From: JAVBMO01 sp031552355
GTDB lineage: Bacteria > Bacteroidota > Bacteroidia > Bacteroidales > P3
NCBI GenBank assembly: GCA_031552355.1
Contig: JAVBMO010000186.1
Span: forward strand, 1-18,092
DNA: 18,092 nt
Direction: 5' to 3'
The notes beneath the pieces are model-generated. The model was not told where the DNA came from. It saw nothing but the letters and a program-made list of their open reading frames with translations, and made no database searches. The translations under genes and the position numbers were made by a program. Below are positions 1-7,144 of the stretch, piece after piece. Position 1 is the stretch's first letter; each line of letters begins with the position of its first letter.

Positions 1-24
1 AAAATTTTTCGACTATATTTGTAT

Positions 25-102
25 GTTGCATATTTGTAAGTTGTTTTTATATTTACTTGAAAATCAAATATAAAATTACAACTTTTTATTCAAATATGCA
101 AC
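25..102. repeat. long imperfect AT-rich hairpin
   Basis: A perfect 12-nt inverted repeat, GTTGCATATTTG at 25-36 and CAAATATGCAAC at 91-102, encloses further pairing: AGTTGT at 39-44 with ACAACT at 78-83, and a TTTTATATTT/AAATATAAAA pair inside. A T-rich run follows at about 104-120. It could be a bidirectional terminator or an end of the insertion sequence whose transposase remnant lies next to it. Only the palindromy is certain. Confidence 0.45.
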
Positions 103-159
103 TCTTTTATCTTTTTTCTTACATCGAACTCAGGTTATCAAGAAAATAAATGTTGTAAA

Positions 160-366
160 TCAGTAACTTATAAAAACATTAGTTAGAATGGCAAAGATAG
201 TAAAGTCCATGGTTATTTTGTCTTTGCCGAAGTGTCGGAAGCGGTTGAAGTGTTTATTGGGTTTCATTTGCACGAAGACTACTTCCGGTTCTAGGGGCTT
301 CTAGAACGATGTTTGTGCCCTTTTTCTGAAAGAAGGCTTTCAATTGTAGATACAAAGCTACCTCAG
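160..366 (-). pseudogene. IS1182-like transposase, 3' fragment
   Basis: Read on the minus strand, this stretch encodes the C-terminal end of a DDE transposase in two frames. The first part (about 366 down to 296) reads ...ESLLSEKGHKHRSRSP. The second part (about 297 down to the stop at 160-162) reads LEPEVVFVQMKPNKHFNRF followed by RHFGKDKITMDF. This resembles the conserved EPE-VFG-x-K-N-F-RF tail of IS1182-type transposases. The two frames join at a run of four G on the plus strand (294-297), and one extra base there would restore a continuous reading frame. No further transposase sequence is seen upstream of 366, so the gene is truncated as well as frameshifted. The family assignment is from memory of the motif and was not searched. 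Confidence 0.6.
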
Positions 367-415
367 ATTAATTTCTTAAAAAATCAAGCAAATATGTCAA
401 TGTTTAGTAATACAA

Positions 416-448
416 AAAAGCCTGCCACAAAATTTGCAGCAGGCTTTT
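416..448 (-). terminator. rho-independent terminator of the OMP gene
   Basis: A perfect 10-bp stem, AAAAGCCTGC (416-425) pairing with GCAGGCTTTT (439-448), with a 13-nt loop. On the minus strand it is followed by a run of T (A-tract 414-419). It lies 27 nt beyond the stop codon of the beta-barrel gene, in the right orientation to end that transcript. Confidence 0.85.
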
Positions 449-474
449 AATGAATTTCTCTTACGAGAAAACTC

Positions 475-1185
475 TTAGAATTTCCAACCTAAACGGATAG
501 CGGGTTCGCAGTAAAATCCAAAATTAAAAGAAGAACTATAATCTTTATCTTCAACTGTTACACCATTAAAAGTTGTTTCAACTGTACCTGTAGAAAGTGT
601 ATTAAGTCCTAAGCCAAGTTCAGCACCAACAAACAAGTTTTTTGTAAAATAATAATCAAACCCAGTGAATACATTAAAAGCAAAACCAAAACCTGAATTA
701 CCTAATGTACTGGCTCCTTTTGTTTCTGTTTTGTCTGTTCCATCATCTTCTGATCTTTTTGCGCTAGCCATTGCAATGCCTATTTCAGCACCACAATAAA
801 GAGAGGTTTTTTCCCAATTTCCAAAATGATATTCTATACCTGGAATAATGCCAAATGTAAACAAACTATTTTTTTCAATAGTTTCTACTTCTGGGCTAAC
901 ACCTGGATCTGTAAAATCATGGTTGGTTGTTGATTCAAAATTAAAATCTAAGCCTACTCTTACTGCCAAATTATCAGATAAGAAATAGCGCCCTTTAATT
1001 CCCATTGGAAGAGAAAAATTTGGACCATCAATTACCGTGGTGTTGTTAACGGCATTTACAACTATAAGCCCTAGAGGATTAAAATTCAACTCTGTTGCAA
1101 ACGTACCTTTTGTAGGTTTGTACTGTGCTTGAGCTACTCCACTTAGAGTGATCAAAGCTACTGCGAAAAATAATACTTTTTTCAT
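475..1185 (-). CDS. outer membrane beta-barrel protein
   Basis: A 236-residue secreted protein. Residues 1-20 form a Sec signal peptide (MKK, a hydrophobic core, then AQA before Gln21). The mature part is rich in alternating hydrophobic/polar strands with Gly and aromatic residues, such as GIEYHFGNW and FGFAFNVFTGFDYYF. It ends in LGWKF, and a terminal aromatic residue is typical of proteins folded by the BAM machinery. The size and pattern fit the 8-strand OmpW/OmpX-like or generic porin-family barrels common in Bacteroidota. The exact role (structural, adhesion or small-molecule passage) cannot be told. It has its own terminator and a -7-like box upstream, so it is probably monocistronic. 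Start codon ATG at 1183-1185. Confidence 0.85.
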   Translation of the reverse strand: MKKVLFFAVALITLSGVAQAQYKPTKGTFATELNFNPLGLIVVNAVNNTTVIDGPNFSLPMGIKGRYFLSDNLAVRVGLDFNFESTTNHDFTDPGVSPEVETIEKNSLFTFGIIPGIEYHFGNWEKTSLYCGAEIGIAMASAKRSEDDGTDKTETKGASTLGNSGFGFAFNVFTGFDYYFTKNLFVGAELGLGLNTLSTGTVETTFNGVTVEDKDYSSSFNFGFYCEPAIRLGWKF

Positions 1186-1226
1186 GTTTTAAAGTTTTAA
1201 ATTAAACTTTTGGTTAATTATTTATA

Positions 1227-1234
1227 CAAAAGTA
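1227..1234 (-). promoter_or_regulatory. -7 box of the OMP gene
   Basis: On the minus strand this reads TACTTTTG, matching the Bacteroidota TAnnTTTG -7 consensus, about 41 nt upstream of the start codon. No good TTTG -33 element stands at the expected spacing, so the assignment is moderate. Confidence 0.45.
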
Positions 1235-1372
1235 CATATTTAGTAATCTCTAAAGAGTTATTGCAAAATTATTTTTCAACAATTTAATAAACAATTCTTT
1301 TATTCAGCTGGAATACAGAATTTAATGTTCGGTATTTTTTAACGGAAGGGGAGACAGGAATAAACGGTGAGA

Positions 1373-2575
1373 TCAACCTAAGAGCAAACAACAATCGCCA
1401 TAACTTAAAAAACGGTAATTGTTGCTTAGGGCATGTTTGTAAACATTTTCCCAGTTGCTGCCAATCATAGCTGAAACCAAAAGAAGCAAAGTGCTTTTTG
1501 GTTGATGGAAATTGGTAAACAACCCATCTATAATTCTGAACCGGTAGCCCGGCGTAATCATCAGTTGAGTTTTTCCAAATAAAGTTTTTTGCTGGGTTTT
1601 CGTCATTTCGGCAAGAATGGCTCCTAACGATTCTTTTGCCGAAACAGTAACATTTTCCTGTTTGCCGTCCCATTGTAAAATATCCATTTCGTTTCCGGCT
1701 TTTCCTGAAAGGATTTTCACCCCATGCCAGTAAATGGATTCCAATGTCCGTGCCGAAGTGGTTCCCACGGGAATAACCGTTTGCCCGATTTTTGCATATA
1801 AATGTTCCAGAAAACTTTTTGAAATTTCTACCTGTTCGGCGTGCATCACATGTTTGCTGACATGGCTTGTGGTCACAGGCTTGAACGTTCCCGCGCCAAC
1901 ATGCAAAGTAACAAAATCGGTTTCTATGTTTTTTGCTTTTAATTCCGAAAAAATAGTTTCCGTGAAATGCAGGCCTGCCGTTGGGGCAGCCACAGAACCC
2001 TGACTTTTTGCATAAATGGTTTGGTAACGGTCTCTGTCAGCTGCTTCTGTTTTCCTGTTCAAATACGGTGGAAGAGGCATTTCGCCTATCAATTCCAAAA
2101 TTTCTTCAAAAGTCAAATCAGAATTATCCCATTCAAAATCCACAATCCATGTGTTTTCAATGGCTTGGCGACGAAAAGCCTTCAACTCAATAAATGTATT
2201 CTGATAGGGAATTTGCTTTGTCAGAAAATCTTCGCGCCAACGTTTATTATTCCCCACAAAGCATTGCCAATGGGCTTTTCCGTTTTGCACTTCACGGCCA
2301 TCTCGAATAGCTTCAAGGCAAAGGATTTCGATAATGCTTCCGGTAGATTTTTGAAAATACAAACGTGCCGGAATTACTTTGGTATTGTTAAAAACCAAAA
2401 ATGAATCCTTAGGCAACAAATTCGATATTTCTTTAAAAGAATGGTCTTCTAAAGTTCCATTATTCAACAGCAACAATTTGGTGTCGTCGCGATTGGGAAG
2501 TGGGTATTTTGCTATTTTTTCTTCCGGCAGGGAATAATCAAAATCCTCTATGCTAATTTCTTCTGAATTAAGCAT
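1373..2575 (-). CDS. queA: S-adenosylmethionine:tRNA ribosyltransferase-isomerase QueA
   Basis: QueA transfers and isomerises the ribosyl group of S-adenosylmethionine onto 7-aminomethyl-7-deazaguanine in the wobble position of certain tRNAs, giving epoxyqueuosine; it is cytoplasmic. Recognisable family blocks: RDDTKLLLL near 29-37, VFNNTKVIPARL at 61-72, AAPTAGLHFT at 196-205, VTLHVGAGTFKPV near 222-234, VGTTSARTLES at 270-280, and FTNFHQPKSTLLLLVSA at 353-369. At 400 residues it is about 44 longer than the E. coli enzyme (from memory). Part of the extra length seems to be a less conserved stretch around 281-335. It is the last gene of the pssA-purS-queA operon, starting 9 nt after the purS stop. 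No clear terminator was seen downstream. Confidence 0.95.
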   Translation of the reverse strand: MLNSEEISIEDFDYSLPEEKIAKYPLPNRDDTKLLLLNNGTLEDHSFKEISNLLPKDSFLVFNNTKVIPARLYFQKSTGSIIEILCLEAIRDGREVQNGKAHWQCFVGNNKRWREDFLTKQIPYQNTFIELKAFRRQAIENTWIVDFEWDNSDLTFEEILELIGEMPLPPYLNRKTEAADRDRYQTIYAKSQGSVAAPTAGLHFTETIFSELKAKNIETDFVTLHVGAGTFKPVTTSHVSKHVMHAEQVEISKSFLEHLYAKIGQTVIPVGTTSARTLESIYWHGVKILSGKAGNEMDILQWDGKQENVTVSAKESLGAILAEMTKTQQKTLFGKTQLMITPGYRFRIIDGLFTNFHQPKSTLLLLVSAMIGSNWENVYKHALSNNYRFLSYGDCCLLLG

Positions 2576-2584
2576 TTTCGGGTT

Positions 2585-2839
2585 TTATTTTTGTTCTACC
2601 AAACAAAAATCGTAGCTTTCCATGATTGGGTTGTGAAGAAGCAATCGACAAGCTTTATCAACCTTTTCGGAAGCTTCGGCTTCGGTTTTAGCTTCTATTT
2701 CCAACGTGATATGTTTTCCAATGCGAACATTGGCAATTTCGTCCAATCCGATATTTTTCATATTTCCGCTAACAGCTTTTCCTTGAGGGTCTAACAATGC
2801 TTTTAGAGGCATTACATTAATTTCTGCAATAAATTTCAT
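2585..2839 (-). CDS. purS: phosphoribosylformylglycinamidine synthase subunit PurS
   Basis: An 84-residue protein of the PurS family, the small dimeric subunit of the three-part FGAM synthase (PurS-PurQ-PurL). This complex carries out the fourth step of de novo purine synthesis. Typical features are the N-terminal strand with Asn-Val-Met-Pro-Leu, the DPQGKAV segment near 18-24, the central IGLDEIANVRIGKHI block, and the C-terminal LLHNPIMESY stretch. The length is normal for the family. PurL and PurQ are not in this window. It lies between pssA (17 nt upstream) and queA (9 nt downstream) and is almost certainly co-transcribed with both. Confidence 0.93.
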   Translation of the reverse strand: MKFIAEINVMPLKALLDPQGKAVSGNMKNIGLDEIANVRIGKHITLEIEAKTEAEASEKVDKACRLLLHNPIMESYDFCLVEQK

Positions 2840-2856
2840 TTTAATGCTGATTTTGG

Positions 2857-3609
2857 TTATTTGTTATTTGTTGATTGATTATTTGCTTCACATTTCTTGC
2901 TTATCAAATTATTGGCAAGCGACAAAATTATATACAAAAGTACAACAAAAGAAATTGCCAGCAACTGCAAGAAACAAAAAAGTATGATAGAAAGACCTAA
3001 AAATATGAATTTGAACTTATTGTCAGACCATTTAAAATTTTTGAATTTCAAAGAAAATAAAGGAATTTCTGCAACCAACAGAATAGAAAAAGAAATTACC
3101 AAAATCGTTAGTACTAAAGGATTTTCAAAAAAGTCGGTAATTACGTTTTGATTCACCAAGTTCGTTCTCATGAGTGCAATTCCACACCAAAACAAAGCAT
3201 TGGCCGGAGTTGGAAGCCCAATGAAAGAGGTGGTTTGCCGTTTGTCAATATTGAATTTTCCCAAACGGTAAGCCGACAACATGGGAATAAGAAACGCAAC
3301 AAAAGGCAACAAATCGCTGCAAAGGCATGAGGACCAAACACACGACGCTTTCAACAAATAAAAAGCCAAAAAACCGGGTGCCACGCCAAAAGTAACCACA
3401 TCGGCCAAAGAATCCAATTGGATTCCCAACGGCGATTGCACTTTCAGCAAACGCGCAACCATTCCGTCGAAAAAGTCGAAAATGGCGCCGAGAAAAATGA
3501 AACTTACTGCGTAGGGAATATTTTGCAATTCTATCAATGAATAAATGGAAAGGCATCCGCACAATAAATTCAGCAGGGTTATGGTGTTGGGGATTTGTTT
3601 TTTTATCAT
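2857..3609 (-). CDS. pssA: CDP-diacylglycerol--serine O-phosphatidyltransferase
   Basis: A 250-residue integral membrane enzyme that makes phosphatidylserine, precursor of phosphatidylethanolamine, from CDP-diacylglycerol and serine. The CDP-alcohol phosphatidyltransferase signature DGx2ARx8Gx3Dx3D is complete: D48, G49, A52, R53, G62, D66 and D70. The N-terminus (IPNTITLLNLLCGC) and several hydrophobic segments (about 34-44, 100-115, 165-190 and 200-230) match the bacterial type II PssA family. The serine specificity is inferred from the N-terminal block and length. First gene of an operon with purS and queA. Its start lies only 14 nt after the T-run of a terminator-like hairpin. Confidence 0.9.
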   Translation of the reverse strand: MIKKQIPNTITLLNLLCGCLSIYSLIELQNIPYAVSFIFLGAIFDFFDGMVARLLKVQSPLGIQLDSLADVVTFGVAPGFLAFYLLKASCVWSSCLCSDLLPFVAFLIPMLSAYRLGKFNIDKRQTTSFIGLPTPANALFWCGIALMRTNLVNQNVITDFFENPLVLTILVISFSILLVAEIPLFSLKFKNFKWSDNKFKFIFLGLSIILFCFLQLLAISFVVLLYIILSLANNLISKKCEANNQSTNNK

Positions 3610-3623
3610 GGAATTTTAAAATT

Positions 3624-3666
3624 AAAAAAGGAACTTCACTTAACATAGGATGTCAAATAAAGTTCC
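3624..3666 (-). terminator. terminator-like hairpin between the dksA-like gene and pssA
   Basis: On the minus strand, GGAACTT (3660-3666) pairs with AAGTTCC (3630-3636). Inside, TTGACAT pairs with ATGTTAA (one G-U pair) around a CCT loop, and a T-run (A at 3624-3629) follows. It starts 28 nt beyond the dksA-like stop codon and ends 14 nt before the pssA ATG. It is either an intrinsic terminator or a leader attenuator. Confidence 0.7.
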
Positions 3667-3694
3667 CCGAATATATAAACCAAAAATATATCGA

Positions 3695-4093
3695 TTATTT
3701 CTTTTGCTTCATTTTTGCATCCATGCTCATTGTGGCATGTGGCACCACGCGCAAACGCTCTTTGGGAATCAGTTCGCCGGTTATTTTGCAAATTCCGTAA
3801 GTTCCGTTTTCAATACGGATAAGCGCTGCTTCCAAGTCTTTAATAAATTTTTGCTGACGGGCTGCCAAGCGTGAATTTTCTTCTTTTGAAAGCACACTGT
3901 ACCCTTCTTCCAAAACCTTGAAAGTGGGCGACGTATCTGTAATATCGTGCTCTTCATTGTTGGTAAAAGCTTCAGTAAGTAATTCCAAGTTTTTGCGAGC
4001 TTTTTCAAGTTTTACCAAAATAATTTCCTTAAATTCTTGCAATTCTGCTTCGGAATATTTGGTTTTTTTCACTTCAGTTGCTTTTTTTTCCAT
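3695..4093 (-). CDS. TraR/DksA family protein with degenerate zinc finger
   Basis: A 132-residue protein with a coiled-coil-like N-terminal half (about 13-97, rich in Glu, Lys and Leu) and a C-terminal block resembling the DksA/TraR zinc finger: GTYGICKITGELIPKERLR at about 97-115. DksA proteins act in the RNA polymerase secondary channel to modulate initiation, usually with ppGpp. The four zinc ligands are mostly absent: only C102 remains, while the other three positions appear as T105, S123 and A126. The fold may be held without metal. It is preceded by an excellent Bacteroidota promoter and followed by a terminator, so it is probably transcribed alone. A role in transcription is inferred from the family. 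Confidence 0.88.
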   Translation of the reverse strand: MEKKATEVKKTKYSEAELQEFKEIILVKLEKARKNLELLTEAFTNNEEHDITDTSPTFKVLEEGYSVLSKEENSRLAARQQKFIKDLEAALIRIENGTYGICKITGELIPKERLRVVPHATMSMDAKMKQKK

Positions 4094-4130
4094 AACTTCT
4101 CCTTTCCTTCTTAAAGAGATTTGTAAAGTG

Positions 4131-4161
4131 CAAAGATAATTGAATATTTCACAAATTCAAA
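4131..4161 (-). promoter_or_regulatory. promoter of the dksA-like gene
   Basis: On the minus strand a -33 TTTG (4158-4161) and a -7 TATCTTTG (4131-4138) are separated by exactly 19 nt. This matches the Bacteroidota housekeeping sigma consensus. The start codon is 37 nt downstream of the -7 box, with a purine-rich AAGGAAAGGAG just before it that could serve as ribosome binding site. Confidence 0.8.
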
Positions 4162-4272
4162 TCCGTGATTTTATAAATTCGCTTCCTTTGTTAACAGGCA
4201 AAAGAATTATGACCTTGAGATTTTTTGATTTACTTCAAAAAACACGCCAAATTTTGACAAAGAAAACAAACG

Positions 4273-4308
4273 AAAAAAAGGAGACCTTTTGATGTGTCTC
4301 CTTTTTTT
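4273..4308 (-). terminator. terminator after tRNA-Phe
   Basis: A perfect 13-bp inverted repeat, seven A plus GGAGAC (4273-4285) against GTCTCC plus seven T (4296-4308), with a 10-nt loop. It begins directly after the 3' end of the tRNA. Having both A- and T-runs, it could act in both directions. Confidence 0.9.
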
Positions 4309-4309
4309 G

Positions 4310-4382
<73 letters not shown>

Positions 4383-4399
4383 ATCATCAATTTGGAGTG

Positions 4400-4430
4400 C
4401 AAAGGTAAGTATTTTTTTATTAAATGCAAA
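4400..4430 (-). promoter_or_regulatory. promoter of tRNA-Phe
   Basis: On the minus strand, TTTG (4427-4430), a 19-nt spacer and TACCTTTG (4400-4407) match the Bacteroidota -33/-7 consensus. The 5' end of the tRNA is 17 nt downstream of the -7 box. This explains why the tRNA does not depend on readthrough from the pirin gene upstream. Confidence 0.82.
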
Positions 4431-4500
4431 AAAATATCGAAAAAATATCGAAAATCAGACAAAATACAACTGAAAACAAATGCATTATGATTTACCTTCT

Positions 4501-5382
4501 TCATCCATCACAATTTTCTATTTTCCCAAAAAGCCCTTCATTATAATCATCATAAGCTTTGATGATTTCAGACATGGAATTCATAAGAAATGGGCCATGA
4601 GCAATAACGGGTTCGTTCAAAGGTTTTCCACTGAATATCAAAAATACTGTATTTTCCGGTGCTTCGAATTCAATGTCTGTTCCTTCGTTTTCGAACAAAA
4701 CAAAATGTGATTTTGGAATTTCTTTTTCGTGATTTATTTTCAGGGAACCTTCAAGTACCAACAAACCGGTATTGTATTTTTCGGGGAAGGAAAGTTTTGT
4801 TTGTCCGTTTTTTTCAAGGTAAACGTTGTACATTTCTATTGATGCAGAACTTGTAAAGTCACCTTTTTTATTTTGAAATTCACCGGCAAGAATTTCAACT
4901 TTTCCCATTTTATTTTCCAAATAGACAACTGGTGTTTCAGCTTTTCTCAGAACCTGATATGAGGGTGCAATCATTTTATATTCCTGTGGTAATGCTATCC
5001 ACATTTGCACCATTTGAAAAAAGCCTCCCTGGTTAACAAAATCTTCGCTTTGAATTATGTTGTGTGTGATTCCGGATCCCGAAGAAAGAAAAATACTGTC
5101 TCCCGAATTAAGGATTTCAGTATTTCCAAAACTATCGCAATGCTTTACTTTTCCTTCATAGAGAAGGGTTAAACATTCAAGTCCTCTGTGTGGATGTTCT
5201 CCTACTTCCCTTTTCTCCTCTGCCGGAGGAAGATATTTTTTTTCACTATAATCTAATAAGTAAAAGGGGCTTGTTCGTTCTTCAAGTGAGTCTTGGGGGA
5301 GAAAACCACGAACAGAAAAACCCTTCCCCGGTTCGTATGGATCGGGAGGCAGCATTATTTTTTCTATTTTTCTTAGTTTCAT
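4501..5382 (-). CDS. pirin family protein
   Basis: A 293-residue bicupin of the pirin family (YhhW-like). The N-terminal cupin carries the family metal motif HPHRGLE with H63 and H65, followed by the YEGKVKHCDSFGN segment and GSGITH with H107. Pirins bind Fe or other metals; some oxidise quercetin and others modulate transcription or central enzymes, so the substrate here is unknown. The usual fourth ligand is a Glu two residues after the third His. Here that position is Ile, and the nearest acid is E113, six residues away. The C-terminal cupin ends with a conserved pirin-like block (IFSGKPLNEPVIAHGPFLMN). It stands alone between the flippase (91 nt upstream) and tRNA-Phe. Confidence 0.92.
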   Translation of the reverse strand: MKLRKIEKIMLPPDPYEPGKGFSVRGFLPQDSLEERTSPFYLLDYSEKKYLPPAEEKREVGEHPHRGLECLTLLYEGKVKHCDSFGNTEILNSGDSIFLSSGSGITHNIIQSEDFVNQGGFFQMVQMWIALPQEYKMIAPSYQVLRKAETPVVYLENKMGKVEILAGEFQNKKGDFTSSASIEMYNVYLEKNGQTKLSFPEKYNTGLLVLEGSLKINHEKEIPKSHFVLFENEGTDIEFEAPENTVFLIFSGKPLNEPVIAHGPFLMNSMSEIIKAYDDYNEGLFGKIENCDG

Positions 5383-5473
5383 GGCATGATAGTGGTTAGT
5401 AAAAGCACAACAAACAAAAGTGGCATTTGTTTATTCACTATTTGAAATTTTATAGATTTATATTTTTTGAGAT

Positions 5474-6955
5474 TTACAGAACTTTGGTTTTCAAGTCCTT
5501 TTTTAATTCAAAAATGTAGATGCCTGCAATGTATGCCAACAACAGGATTGTGTTGAAAACATACCTCAAAATGCCATCTCCAAAGGGAAGGTAAAAACTA
5601 ACGGAAAAAATTATTACAGGAAAGATTATGTAAAGTAAATTTCTTGAAAGCTTGTAGGGGATGGGGTAATATTTTTGACCAAAAATAAACGATACAACCA
5701 TCATGACCGTGTAACATGCCAAAGTTGCATAAGCCGAACCCACATAGCCGAAAAGAGGTATCAACAAGAAATTTAAAGCAATGGTTATTCCGGCGCCAAC
5801 GAATCCTATAATGGCGCCAAAAATAACTTTGTCGGTCAATTTGTACCAAACCGAAAGGTTATAATAAATCCCCAAAAACCAATTGGCCAGCAAAAGGATT
5901 GGTACCACAGTAATCCCTACACGAAACTTTTCCCCAACAAACAACATGACAACATCTATGTAAAGCATTACGGTAAGGAAAATAATACTGCAAACAATGA
6001 TAAAATATTTCATCAAAACGGCATACGTCTGTTGAGCCCCTTGATGCTTGGCCCTTTGAAAGAAAAAAGGTTCTGCTGCAAAACGGAATGCTTGAATAAA
6101 CAAGGTCATAATGATGGAAATTTTATAGCAGGCGCCATAAATTCCCAATTGTGCCATTGGGTTTTGTGCGTCAGGTATCAAATATTTCAACACCATCCGG
6201 TCAAAAACTTCATTTAAAATACCGGCCAAACTCCCCAACATTATAGGGAATGCGTAGAAAAACATTTCTGCCCACAATTTGCGGTTCAAATTTAATTTCA
6301 CCTGCAAAAATTCAGGAGCAAGGAAAACAAAGGATATCAAGCTGGCCAACAAATTCGAAAGGAAAATATACAATACTTTATTCTCGGGATTGTAAACAAA
6401 TGTTACGATTTTTTCTATGCCCGGATTTCCGCAGGAAAGCAGAAGTGGACACACCACCAAAAAAAACAAATTAAAAAATATGTTGGCGCTAATTTCGATG
6501 GTTTTTATAACTGCAAATCGAATGGGGCGTTGCTGCTGGCGAAGCAAGGCAAACGGTATGGCACGCAAGGCATCCAACGCCAAAATGGCAGCCACAATAG
6601 CAATATATTCGCTATGCGAAGCATACCCAAAAACGGAAGCTATGGGAACTCTGAAAGCCACGCAAAGCAACAGAAATGCAGAAGAACTTATAAGCAATGA
6701 AGTAAAGGCTGTGCTGTAAACATCGTTATATTTTTCGTTTTTCTGCGCATAACGGAAAAATGCCGTTTCCATTCCATAGGTAAGCAACACCATGAACAGG
6801 GCAATGTAGGCATAGAAATCTGTTACCACACCATACTGCGATTCAATTAAAGTCCGGGTGTAAAGGGGAACAAGAAAATAGTTGAGAAGCCGGCCAACAA
6901 TGGTTGGAAGTCCATAAATGGCGGTTTGTCCGGCTAATTTTTTCAGTTGTCCCAT
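5474..6955 (-). CDS. polysaccharide (lipid-linked oligosaccharide) flippase
   Basis: A 493-residue, very hydrophobic protein with about 12-14 predicted membrane segments along its whole length. It begins with MGQLKKLAGQTAIYGLPTIV, the amphipathic opening common to Wzx/MurJ-like exporters of the MOP superfamily in Bacteroidota. Family-type features include the VPLYTRTL segment near 30-37 and the FRFAAEPFFFQRAK block in the middle. Such proteins flip undecaprenyl-linked sugars across the inner membrane for O-antigen, capsule or exopolysaccharide. No glycosyltransferase or polymerase is next to it, so the substrate cannot be inferred. It is transcribed divergently from nqrA. Confidence 0.9.
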   Translation of the reverse strand: MGQLKKLAGQTAIYGLPTIVGRLLNYFLVPLYTRTLIESQYGVVTDFYAYIALFMVLLTYGMETAFFRYAQKNEKYNDVYSTAFTSLLISSSAFLLLCVAFRVPIASVFGYASHSEYIAIVAAILALDALRAIPFALLRQQQRPIRFAVIKTIEISANIFFNLFFLVVCPLLLSCGNPGIEKIVTFVYNPENKVLYIFLSNLLASLISFVFLAPEFLQVKLNLNRKLWAEMFFYAFPIMLGSLAGILNEVFDRMVLKYLIPDAQNPMAQLGIYGACYKISIIMTLFIQAFRFAAEPFFFQRAKHQGAQQTYAVLMKYFIIVCSIIFLTVMLYIDVVMLFVGEKFRVGITVVPILLLANWFLGIYYNLSVWYKLTDKVIFGAIIGFVGAGITIALNFLLIPLFGYVGSAYATLACYTVMMVVSFIFGQKYYPIPYKLSRNLLYIIFPVIIFSVSFYLPFGDGILRYVFNTILLLAYIAGIYIFELKKDLKTKVL

Positions 6956-6972
6956 AGGGTAAATTTTCGTGG

Positions 6973-6980
6973 CAAAGGTA
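6973..6980 (-). promoter_or_regulatory. -7 box of the flippase gene
   Basis: On the minus strand this reads TACCTTTG, a perfect TAnnTTTG match, 17 nt upstream of the flippase ATG, implying a very short leader. The upstream TTTG (6993-6996) is only 12 nt away rather than 19, so the -33 element is doubtful. Confidence 0.5.
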
Positions 6981-7107
6981 CAATATTTATAACAAACGGG
7001 ATTTTAGATTCTGAAAAATTATCATTCCTATTTATTTTCCTGTAAAAAGGTAAAACTTTTCCCCTTCTTTGCTGTTTAAAAATAAATTTATTCCTTTGTT
7101 TTTTAAG

Positions 7108-7115
7108 TATCTTTG
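7108..7115 (+). promoter_or_regulatory. -7 box of the nqr operon
   Basis: TATCTTTG matches the Bacteroidota -7 consensus TAnnTTTG and lies 29 nt upstream of the nqrA start. No TTTG is found 19 nt further up (the nearest, 7095-7098, is 9 nt away). The promoter may therefore have a weak -33 box or need an activator. Confidence 0.55.
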
Positions 7116-7144
7116 CAAGATTGTAGATTGAATCAATAGCACTT

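Noticed and set aside
1284..1673. 129-codon open frame on the minus strand
   Set aside because: It overlaps the 3' end of queA in another frame. queA shows full family conservation there.
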